Shown here piece by piece: positions 1 to 11,800 of a stretch of DNA of 64,000 nt. Numbering within the stretch: the first letter of the stretch is position 1; each line of letters begins with the position of its first letter. The position numbers and the translations under genes were made by a program. The notes below the pieces were generated by a model. That model saw nothing but the letters and a program-made list of their open reading frames with translations, was not told the origin of the DNA and ran no database searches. Source of the stretch: Rhynchonema sp. JSB1_4 (taxonomy: Eukaryota; Nematoda; Chromadorea; Monhysterida; Xyalidae); NCBI GenBank assembly GCA_030248065.1, contig JASAMV010006149.1, positions 1 through 64,000 on the forward strand, in the 5' to 3' direction.

Positions 1-6
1 CTTCAG

Positions 7-1452
7 GTTCAAGTGCCCGGTCGACGAGACAGATGGATGCATGTCCGCTTCAACCACTGCGAGTCTATGACAAGTATGCAGCTATGAAGGAGATGATGCA
101 CTCGCCAAAGTCCAGTCAATCTGGTGATAGTGACGTGAGTGTGTTGTTGAAGTTCAACTCTGGCATTAAGTACGATAACTGCGATTAGTATGATAAGTCT
201 GAAGTTGATGTGAACTGCGCATACTTTTCAGATTTTCAGACAAGGTTTCTGACAAATGCATTTTCCTATCATGATTCTAACCATTGCCTTCCTCAGGCAT
301 CATGCGAACATGTGCGTGTGTGGTCGCATTCATTGCAACATGTGCTCCACGTTGTTACGCAAGCCTGTCATTTGTTGAGCGCTGGCGCTGAGAACCCAGG
401 TGAGACATGCATAGCCTTGCAGTCCTTCACAGCGCCACTTGCTGTCATCTATTAACACGCACATAGTTGCAGATGTGATGCGCGAATTATGTCTCACAGA
501 GCGTGCACAGCGATACTTGCGTGCTCTGTGTGAAATGTACAGAGCGGCGTGGAGGGTGCGCACCAGTTGGCAGGCTAGCAGTGAGTGAAACATTTGAATT
601 GCCAGGCTATATACTGTAATCCGTAAACTGCCAATGGAACATCATCCTCAGCGTTTGTTTTTCCGACGCAGCTTTCCCGACGGACAATTTGACAAGTATG
701 GGAAGTCAACTTGATAACAAATGGCGGGAATTGGTACGAATTTGTAACGATCACCCGATTCTAAAGGTGGCCGAGTTTTATTGTTTTCGAATTGGTGCAA
801 AAACTAATGTTATGATTTTTTCTCAAGGAACGCATTGAATCGACCGACCTGACATCCTTGTTGCCCAGCACCAAGTGTGAAAACAACGAGGCCGACTTTT
901 GTGGCGTTTGTCTGTTGCGCGTCATCCCTGGTTGGTCGGATTGCCGTTGGGTTTATCTCTCCTCACATGCCAGCAGCGAAGTTCTGGAATATCTCCGAGC
1001 CTAATGGGTGGTTCCGCTTATATGGACCTTGCTGGCATCAACGTGATTTTCGGTGCCATGTGTTTTCATATCTGCATTGTCGGCTGAACTTTAGACAATC
1101 GTAAAATCAACCATTATATTGTTGGAGTTCTGCTGGGAACAACATTTCGCGCTAGCCGAACTTTTCGCAACTCTCAAAAAGTCTGTTCAGATAAAAAATC
1201 ATCTGGTTTGGTCGGGGGCCAAATGCAGCCCGGCCTTGAGAGAAGTAGAGTGCCGATAATTGTGGCGGTTTGTGTGTTTCAGTGGAGCACGATCGGTCGC
1301 CAACCAGCGAGCGCCGAACATCGCTGCCCAAAACGAGCACGCAGCGCTCAGTGATGCACGCCAATCGCCTGTACCACAGTCCGTGTGCGAACATGTGGTT
1401 GAATGGGGTCGACTCTGTGCTGCCACAGTTGTATTTACCCGGATTACTGTAA
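7..1452 (+). CDS. Synergin-gamma-like protein, C-terminal part (partial)
   Basis: Six exons join in frame: 7-134, 297-399, 473-580, 672-766, 828-930 and 1283-1452 (stop TAA). Donors are GTGAGT (135), GTGAGA (400), GTGAGT (581), GTGGCC (767) and GTTGGT (931); every acceptor ends in AG. The joined product has a helical stretch (exons 2-3), then an FCGVCLLRVIPG motif, and ends with YHSPCANMWLN followed by VDSVLPQLYLPGLL. A CxxC motif followed by H-x-x-CANxWxN and a LP-x-L-x-LP-x-LL tail is what I remember of the C-terminus of synergin gamma, a partner of the AP-1 adaptor in clathrin-coated vesicle traffic at the trans-Golgi and endosomes. The N-terminal EH domain would lie upstream of the window. 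The family assignment rests on memory of this terminal domain. Exon phases fit throughout, which supports the gene structure more strongly than the name. Confidence 0.62.
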
Positions 1453-2878
1453 TTACCGATGCTCTATTCAAGTTCTGTTCTGGCTGTGGTCATCACATGA
1501 TTTTCTGTCCTGAAGACGTTACCGTGTTTTGCACGACTAAGTGGTTGGTGGTGAACTATTCAAGGTCTAGCCAGCTTTTCATGGCAACATGACTTCTGTC
1601 TTGAACTTCTTTTCTTCTTTGGGTGGAATTTTCGAAACGGTGTAAAGGTCAGTTGGGCGTAAAGGTCAGTGTAAAGTTCGGTCGAAAGCTCGGTCGGCGC
1701 AGCTCGGTGTAAACGTGAACCATTGCCTGTTATTAACGTGGAATGTTTCAAGTTTACACCGTGGTCCATCACACTGAGCTGTCGACCGAGCTTTCCACCG
1801 ACCTTTACACCCAACTGACCTGTACACCGTTTCGAAAATATCACCCTTTATCACACTGTAATTACCGTATGATTTGTGTTTGATTACTGGCTGATTTTTT
1901 GTGGACCTCCCACGTTTGAGGGCCTTGCGCGCTGGTTTGTTGTTCATCCAATAATCTTGTTTTAGTTTCGCCACATTTTTATCGGGCGTTTTGACACAAA
2001 TTGTTATTGGTTTCTAATCTTGAAAAGTGCATGTATCATACAGAAATGGCTCTTCCAAAGTTATTGAAAAGTATTTCGACATTGACACAGTTTAATATTG
2101 TGCTGCGTTTACGAGTTTCGAATACTTTTGGTGCGTTTTTTGATGACGATGACGATTAGCTATTGAGCTGTTTGTACTTTGAGAAACTCTGTGCAATCTT
2201 CCACTTTGAACGTTTGAATTGGCCCATTTGAGTTGCATTATTATCTGCATTCCCTGCGATTTTTCAGTCATTGCTCATGTTGCACATAGTCATTCCTAAT
2301 ATTGCACAGCTGCAAACGTTGCCAGTGGTATTTCTTCAGGTGGACTGTGATCTTGGTTTGGTTTTAGCATTTATGTGTGAACATTGACGGAACACCTGTG
2401 GTGATACTTCCTTGACGTTTCACAAAAAAATTGCGTGTTCGAAACTGTCCGAAATCCGAATACATCCCAGCTGGTTGCGTTTGTTGCTTGTCAATGTTCT
2501 TTGTTGACAAGGCCTCCGTCTTCACCAAAGTTTTTACCACATAAATTATTACAAGTTTCCACCCTGGCTGGTTGTGTTTGACGTTTACGCTTGTCATTCT
2601 TACGCTGGTCATCTTTTCATCATTATTATTACTATTATTATCTTCCATGTGGTTTTAATTTTTAGGCGTCCAATTCGGCGTGATAAAATACTATGTTGAA
2701 GTTCTGATCTAGGTCCGTATTGTATTCAAATGCGGTATGTTTGCGTACCGCTGAGCTCAACGATTGAGTTTTTATCATTTTGTAATCGTGATATTCTATT
2801 GGTTCAAATCTATGGCGATACATACAGTATTCGACTTTTGTCAAGTGCACATCACCTTGCTGCATCAGGCGACATTCA
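1453..2878. other. Intergenic stretch between the synergin-like and DCAF6 genes
   Basis: No exon-like reading frame with matching splice sites was found. The only structured object is the foldback element at 1621-1846. The promoter of the DCAF6 gene should lie in the right half, but I see no convincing core promoter motif. Confidence 0.5.
1621..1846. mobile_element. Foldback MITE, family C, copy 1
   Basis: About 226 bp, almost fully palindromic. The left arm starts GGGTGGAATTTTCGAAACGG and the right arm ends CCGTTTCGAAAATATCACCC. The arms contain degenerate short repeats of the GTGTAAAGGTCAGTTGGG type, so each arm is itself internally repetitive. Three more copies lie at 9546-9770, 11321-11551 and 47320-47490. 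No coding capacity. No clear target-site duplication. Confidence 0.85.
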
Positions 2879-5800
2879 ATGGTGAGAAACACAGTGAATG
2901 GGCTGTTGTCGCAACGTGAGCGTGGTCAGGGCACGATCGGGGTCGATGACTGGCGATCGTTGGCTGACGTGCAGACTCGGCTGGCATTGATGACCAGGCT
3001 GGATGTGCACAGTGGATGTGTAAGTGTTTTGAGTTCGAATACCAGTCACGGGTCAATTTGCACCCAAAAGCTTTCAACCTGCGCCAAGAAATTGGGAGCT
3101 TAGGCTGAATTTCAACGTCGAATTTTCTCTGCCGTTGTTTTTGTTGTTGTTCGTAGCCGTCGTCTTCTTGCGTCGGCGATGGGGGGGAGCAGACCCGGCA
3201 ACTTCATCTCGCCGATGATCATCTCTTCGCATCACGTCGTTCAACACGGCACAGCCGGACCGTGACTTGAAACCGATCGGCTTCCCCGATTTTTGTCTAA
3301 AATAGGCAAATTTAGCCTTAAAATGGACATGTATGGGTCTGGTAAAGTCTTGACTAAAACAGGCTGTCCCGTGCAGTGTCGCGGCGAGCTCGAGGTCCTG
3401 CTTTTTTGGACACGATTGACCCCGTCGTCTTATAGCGCATCAACAGTAAATTAGGAACCAAAATGCGATCCCTATCTCGAGGTCAATATAAAGAAGTGCA
3501 CCTTCCTCATCAAGTCTGCAAGGACTGGGTGCTATTCTTAATTCCTTGTGTCTGTGACTTCGGGATGGGGAGGACCCAATGCATCTCATAACTGATGAGG
3601 ACCCGGATGCATTGTGACATATATACATAGTCTCCTGTGAGGGTCCGAAACTATGTATGCAGCTTTAGACTACTCTATTATTATAAAAATTGCTAACATT
3701 TATAAAAAAACTAAATAAAACACTGCTACACACTCCTTTTCCGTATGAAGGAATCTTCGGACTGGAGGATTCAGTTCAGCATGCATCGGTACGCTGGTCG
3801 TCGTTGCACGACCCCACATCATCCCAACTTTTAAACAGCCGCTCATCACGCCTTTCCTCACGCCCGCCACTAATATTTCGTGATATAATATATTTATAAT
3901 TCTTAATTATACATTTATAATTCATGCATTTGCACAGGTGAACACGGTTGTGTGGAGCGAGGACGGCCGGTACCTGCTGTCGGGCAGTGACGATCGCACA
4001 CTAGCCATCACTGACTGGGCTCGTCGCAAGGTGCTCTGTCGCATTAGGTCCGGTCATCGCGGCAATATATTCAGCGCTCGGTTCATGCCTGGCACGCACT
4101 GCTCGATGGTTAGTTGGCAGAAAATCAATTTACGATAGGGCTTCAGCACTATTCCTGAGACTGCGACCGCGTGCTTTCCATGCGTGTCTTAATCACATTT
4201 GTCTGCACTGCGGTGAGCCGGTGACCGCTAATCGCTATCTGGAGTTTGGTCGCTCGCTGCTATGGGATTCGGGTAGATTTTTGATCAAGCGCACTTGGCA
4301 AACCTGGCTTCTTAGTGAAGATGGAACATGTAGTAACCGACGTTAAAGTTGTTCCTCGATCACTAATAAACAATTATTACGCAGTGGACTGCTTGATACT
4401 CGACAAGTTTCCGAAATACATCTATACTACTAAAACAGGAACACGTATGTATGTCTGTCTGTGGCCCCTCCGTCGGAGGTGCGGACGGGTCAATTTTCAC
4501 GGGTAGCTTTGGGTATGCTAACGGGTCTTCGGAGGGGGGGTGGCACGGCACGGGAGCGGCGCTGTAGCCGGGCCGTAGGCACGGGTCCCGTCTGGTGTGA
4601 TCAAAAATTTGGTCAAGCCAAGCCCGGAGGTCCTACCGGGGGGTCCAAGTTTCGTTGTATCCAGGGCTGTGATTGAATTTTTGTGACTCCGGCTGATTGC
4701 ACGGAGGACTATTGCATCCGTCTGTGCCCAATTTTCACTAACGATCTCACATTGCAACACTGCCTGCCAGATCGTGTCCTGTGCCGGCGACGGTTCGATC
4801 GCGTTCACGGATGTCAATCGTGAGGACACGCACGGTCGACAGTTGTTCACGTGTCACACTGGCTCCACCTATGAGGTGAGAATGCTGTCTTGGCTTTCTT
4901 TCTCTGCGTCAGTTCGATTTTCTCGTATGCAAATTGTTCGTCTTCTGGTGCCAATTTTCTTTTAATATTCATTTGAATGTCTCGTGACTCGTTGTGCAGG
5001 TGGCGACCATTCCCGGCGATTCGAACGGTTGGCTGTCGTGCGGCGAGGACTGTTGTGTACGACAGTTCGACTCACGCCAGAAACTGGCGTGCCAGACGTG
5101 TAAGGAGGTGCGTTGGGTGATATCGTTTCAGCTGGTTGTTTGTTGTGCACTCGACTTCCACCGATCACCTTTTAACTAGTTGTAGTTTTTGTGAATTTTA
5201 ATCATGAAGATGAAGAGACAATGCTGTGGCTGTTTGAGAGCCAAAACTCTGGTGTGCTGGCATAGTTTGGTGCATAGATTGCAGGCGGTGTTGCCAACGT
5301 TAACTTCCAATCATATACCCAAAACCCAAAGACTTTCGCTGTTCTGTTGCTATTTTTTTCGCCAAGAAACAATACTTGTTCAAAAATGTTTTATTGTTGG
5401 TATAACGCCAGACGAAGGACTGTACAAAAAAACCATTTGTTCTCAATCCAGGATGTGATCATCGAGTGTCGCCACGCAACGTGTGCAATCAATGTGCATC
5501 CGCTAAAACCATATGAACTGGCTGTTGGCTGCACGGACAGTATGGCACGAATATACGACCTGCGGAGGGTGCGAAAACCAGCTACAGGTTCGGCGCATCC
5601 GTGCATAGAATGTGGAGCAGCGACCTTGCGGCGAAGTTGGCTGCAATGTATTAGTGTCGAAAGCTGGTTGATAGAAAAGCCTGTGAAGCCTGCAAAGACT
5701 GATTGATCAGTTGGCTCCATCATTTCGGCAGCAGTGACGTGAACGAAACAAGCTCGTGTGCGTTTTTTCTTGGGTCACGCGTGGCCACCTGGTATATTCG

Positions 5801-8800
5801 CCGGCCTGTGAAAATACAACCACCCACCGTTGCATCTGCATGTGATTGATTGCAGACACGACCGGTTTCATCGGTCTGTCATCGTTCTGCATCCTGCCAA
5901 TGCCCAGCGATGACAACAACACGGCCGGTCACCATCGTCGCATCACATCACTGGATTATTCGGCCGACGGTCGACAGCTGCTCGTGTCGTTCTCGTCCGA
6001 CAATGTGTATGTGTACAGCACGACGGTATGTGCCCCAACATTTTTGTGCACGCGCGGGACCAGAGTTCCGGACCGGGATCGGGATTTATTTTGAAATTTT
6101 CGGGGATGATCGAGATCCAAAAGCGCATTGGCATCTCGCACTTCTGTATCAGGATTTCGTTGGAACCCCAGATGCGAGTATTTGGTGAGCTGTTGAAAGC
6201 TGTACATTCGGCCGGCATACAGCTTACGTGCCTGAGCTCATCGAATGCTGCGATCAAATGTGAGAACCCTAGCTAGTTCTCGACTAGTCATCATCACCAA
6301 ATATACTCACGTCAGTAAATATCAGCACCGCATGATCCCGCCTGGTAACGCCCACTGTGCTGCGGGCAAAGTGCGTGCCGGCCCAAAACATCCAAATTAC
6401 CACCACCACCACCACCGTGCTGCAGAGTTACACAGCGAAGAAGGACAAGATCGACATGGCGCTGTTGGACGAATACTCACGCAAACCGCCACGACGGGTG
6501 AGACTCAGAGGTGATTGGTCGGACACGGGGCCGAGAGCACGACCACTCAATGAGGCCGGCGCAGCGCAACAGCAGCAGCAGGGTTGGTCACACACAAACG
6601 CTCATGAGCAGAGTGTAGAACGGGCATCCAATGAGCACGCGCTCTCGTAGTGGATGTACGATGTAGCCTTAGAAAAGGAGAACAACAATGCCCGGTCCAC
6701 AGAAGCGGAATTACCTTACCCATGCCAAAACGTGAACCGAAAAAATGGCTAATAGTACTGTCGTCAAGTCTTCTCGTCAAATCAAGCAATAATACATGAG
6801 CTGCAAAAGCCCCTAAAAATCTTTCGTTGCTTGGTATGTTGATGCACCGCCCACCTGTGACCAACAACGCACATGTTCATGTCAGCATCAGCACAAGCGA
6901 TCGACGTGCCGAACCCATTGGCTGACCGTGAATCAGGGACAGGCTCCGGCAACGATGTGCCTGATGATCAAGGCGATGATGATGACGAGCCAGTGCAGCC
7001 GGGCGCACAATTGATGCAACGATTGTCGAACCTGTTGACGCGAATGATGAATGATGGAATACAGGTATTGGTATGAGATATGACTTGTTTCAATTTATGG
7101 TATAGTAAATTTCCAAATTCGCTGCCGCACAGTAAAATACGCCCCATTGTTAATGTCAGGTTCTAAACCCGAAAATCAACTTGTGAAACATTCAGACAGC
7201 CAACACACAAGCAGCTTGCCAGGCAGCTGCGCGCAATGTTTCAGAACCGCGCATGGTTAGCGTTCGGGTTTATAACTTGACATTAACTTTGGGGCGTACT
7301 TTACTGTGCGGCAGCGAATTTGGAAATTTACTATATTAGGCCATGAGAATGCGTCAGTACCTCCGTTGCTGTTGACCGCGCATTTCTCGGCCGGATATTG
7401 CAGGGTACCCAAAACATTTCACAATGCAATGCTTGGTTATGAACAATTTGTCATTTCGACATTTTTAGCACCTGTAATCGTTTCGTGCGAGCTGCCCCGA
7501 GAATTGCGTTTAATGATTTCACACCTGCGAAGGTTCCTCCCACTGGCGCTTTTGCTCATTCATCTGACTCTGAGCTCTGCCTGCAGTATGATTCTCACAG
7601 ATATTTGTGTGTGAAGGTGCGCGCTCATAGCGTTTTAACCCATTTTCTTCAGAGACAACGCGAACAACAAGAGCAGCACGACCCAGCTGAACCAGAGGGC
7701 GCTGACACAACAACGACCAGTGCGCAGCGAGCGACAACGACCACCGAGTCCGGTTACGGCACACAGGCGTCATCGAACGGTGATGCCAGTGCGTCGCAGC
7801 TGGCTGATGTTTCAACAACATTGGATGTTAGGGCCGGCGGTGGACAGGCAACGGCTGAAGGTTGGTTACCGCAATCGACTGCGCTAATTCTGAAAAATTT
7901 AGGGCACTTTTACGTTCTTTATAGTGACAGGACCGGTCATTTTGATCACTATAAAGGAAAGGTTCCGTATCTTCTTGGGCCAGTGAACCTTTTGGGCCTC
8001 CGTACTTTTTCGGCCATGTTACTTTTTGGGCCAGGTACTTTCTGGGCCACGTTATATATCGGACTATGTACCGTTTGGGACACGTACCTTTTGCGTCAGG
8101 TATCTTTTGGACCATGTACTTCGTGGGCCTCATGCGCATGGTGTATGCCTTTTGGGCGAGGAGCGTTTTGGGCCAGGTACTTTTTGGGCCACGTGTGCAT
8201 GGTGTATCTTTTGTGCCACATGTTTATTTTTACTCACATGATACTTGCGCATTACATAAAATTAGACGACACTTGTGCTCCCACGTTTGTGGGACACAGC
8301 TGTACGTGGGCATCATTTGCGACAGACATGTCAGAGTGACATACCCGCGTGTTGCAGTATGCGCCTGTCTGACTGACGAAAGTGTCACAAAAGCAAACCA
8401 CTCACAACCTGTCCATTTGACCACAAACATTCATTGTTGTTGATTTCTTTTTTAGCTGAAGCGCGTCGCCGCATGGAACCGTTTCCCTCAAGTCTTTAGA
8501 CCCTATTTGTAGTCTTGTTGAAACATTAACGACTCTCCGAATGCTGGAAATAGAAAGCGCGTTTTATTTATCGATCGCCATCCACGCACAAGCATAGGCG
8601 TAGATGGCAGGTCAGGTTGGTTGATGGCGTTACGTGAATGATAATATAAGGCACAAGGGTAAAACCATTTGACGGCGCGCGTCACATTTCAACGGTTTTT
8701 ATGGGTGCCCAGCCCACTCTTGATCATTGTGTGGTTTTTTTTTTGGGGTTTTGTCAGCTGATTTTGGGATCTGAAACGAAGCCAAACAATCTCCTCCTAG

Positions 8801-11800
8801 ATTATTTTTGATCGCAAAATCTGGTCACTTGTGTATTGGTCGCACAATGACTTTATAAGAATTGGTCAACTTTTTTTCCTGAATCGTGAAGCAGGAAAGT
8901 GACGGGGCAATGACGTTGCGTTGCGCAATCGCACACAAAACATGCAACCAAGGGAATGTTTCAGACCCGCAGCAACGTGGGTCTCTGCTGGATTATTTTC
9001 AGCTGGAAATGTTTTGTGAGAGTCACAAATAGCACAGTGGTTAAGAGTGACTGCACGTGAAAATCAGGATTGATTTGATGAATTCTTATATGGTCATTGT
9101 GCGACCAATATCAAGTTGTTCGGGGGTTAAATGCGGAATTGTGATTCAAAGCAGATTGAGCGTTGAAAAAAATTGACTATCCAAAAGGATTCATTCATTG
9201 TAAGCGATGTCAAACTTAGAGATCGGATCGGACCGGTTCTGCCTGGCCTAAAAGGTATAGGCAAACTACGCCAACACGAGCCCGATTTTGCACCTGACAG
9301 AATAGTGAAACATTCTGACGTGGCTGCTGATTCGGTTAATGTTACACATTGAAGAATACAAAGCGGAGCATGATGATTTTCTCTTTCTATTCGTTTGAAT
9401 ACACACCACCTGCACCTTCGAAATCGGGTTCGTGTTGGTGTAGTTTGCCTCTACGTGGTTTTACATGTTTCACATGCTCGCTGTGAGCTTTGTGCGTGTG
9501 CGCTGCCAGCATGTCAATGAAACATTTCACCCTGTTTGCTGCTGAGGGTGGCATTTTCGAAACGGTGTAAAGCTCAGTTGGGTGTAAAGGTCGGTGTAAG
9601 CTCAGTCGAAAGTTCGGTCGGTGTCAGCTCGGTGTAAACATGAAACATTACACGTTAACAGCAGGCAATGTTTCATGTTTACACCGAGCTGACACCGACC
9701 GAGCTTTCGATTGAGCTTACACCGACCTTTACACCCAACTCACCTTTACACCGTTTCGAAAATATCACCCTGAGTGTCGTGCTTGGATTAACAAGGACAC
9801 ATTCTTAATCTCTTTCATTGGTTTCCTGAAATCTCGACCTCAAACTGGAGTTGAATTATAACGTGGGGTTGTTTGTTTGCTTTGCCTTGCATAAAAAGGA
9901 AATACTATACATGGTCCGCTATATGACGTGGCCCAGAAAGTACCTGGCCCAAAAAGTAACATGGGCTAAAAGTAACATGGCCCAAAAGGTTCGCTGGCAA
10001 AAAAAGATACGGAACCACGATAAAAAGTATTCACGATGTAAAGTAGGACGAGACTGAGCTTGACGTCATATTGAAAAGGAAATCATATAATCATGTAACA
10101 GCAGTGAGTTTTGACCGTTTCGGCCTGTTTTCACAGACGGGCGAGGTGCCAGGCCTCGTCGGCGCGAACACCTCTGGCCAATTGACAGACTTGCACCTAA
10201 AAATCAGGGGGTTAGGTGCAAGTTGCACCTGGTAAATTTTGGAAAAAAACCCTGTCAAAATTTATTGAGAGCGTTTCTCTGCGGAAAGACGCTGGAAGTA
10301 AGTATGTTTTGGGGATTTTTTGGCAACAGTGTCATTCAACGATTTTGGATCACACTTGGGCATGATGGTGTGTTGTCGAATACCTCGCTGACGACTTTCG
10401 TATGAGAGTGCTGTTGTGTGTTCACGCACGGCACTGATATTCTGAATACATGCTATATACGCACACAGATGAGGTCGAAATGTCGCCGAACGATGAACTG
10501 AGCGATGGGGGTGGTAGTGAGGAGGAGGAGGACATACCGGATGGCAGCATGTCTCGTGATCGCAGACGTCGACGCAATCTGATTGGAAAGTTGTTCGGAT
10601 TCAAATTGAAACGAAAGAAACGGTATGCAGCAAGTTATGTTGCGAGTGAACAGCATACGAATTGATGTCGGATCGAAAGTTGTGCGACAATCCGCATTGT
10701 TTATGGGCAAACAGGACAACCAAGAAGCTTTGTGCAACCATTCAACCAGATCCTGATTGGTTCTGTCCTATCAGCTTGCATCTAAACGGTCTGGAGAACG
10801 GCTTTGGCTCAGTAGATGTCTTAGGACAAATGAAAACAGGACACTAAACGAGAGATTGGATAAAACCAGTAATTCGGATCGCGCAAACGAGAATAGCATG
10901 AAAACAATTGAATCGGAAACGGAACTGGCAAGCAATTTTTGCAGCGATGACGAATGCGGCAGCGGGTCTGATGCGCAATCATCCTCATCGATGACGGCGA
11001 CGCAACGCAGTCTGTTCATGATGCGAACGAAGAAAATGTGGCAGAAACTGATGCAGTCGTTGCCGCAGAATCAATGTCTCGAAGTGTATGTGGGACATCG
11101 GAATGCACGGACTATGGTGGGGGATGACCGGCTTGGCTTGTTTGTTGGTTTGAGATGACTTGGTTTTTAGGCAACCAATGGCCGCATTAGTCATGAGTTC
11201 ACGTTGAGCAAGATGTATGGAGCGGTTCTGGTGGAGTTTATTCTGTTATTCTTGTGTATTCCAGATTTTCGTGCATTTCAACCGAATTTGTTTTGCTAGG
11301 ACACTTATGGTGTGGATACTGGGTGATATTTTCGAAACGGTGTAAAGGTCAGTTGGGTGTAAAGGTCGGTGGAATGGAAAGCTCGGTCGACAGCTCAGTG
11401 TGATAGACCTCGGTGTAAACTTGAAACATTCCACGTTAATAACAGGCAATGTTTCACGTTTACACCGAGCGACGCCGACCGAGCTTTCGACCGAACTTTA
11501 CACCGACCTTTACGCCCAACTGACCTTTACACCGTTTCGAAAATTCCACCCAATGATCAGATCGGACAGGTCCGGTCCTGTCGTCGCCACGCGACTTTTG
11601 GCATTTTCAGTGTTCCGGGTTGTACTTGTACGCTGCCACTAAATTCTTTCAACGTATGACAAACAACTTTTGCGCTGGTCGAAAACGACAGCACAAGTGC
11701 AGTAAAGATGGTTAAAAAGCAAAACGCAACGTGGCCCAGTCCAGAACGGGAACCGTGATAGACGACACGCAGGTGTACAAGAACACACCTGATTGTGGCA

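Noticed and set aside
7485..8339. 284-codon + frame as a single gene
   Set aside because: Only 7653-7860 is a DCAF6 exon; the rest is intron kept open by the GGGCCA tandem repeat.
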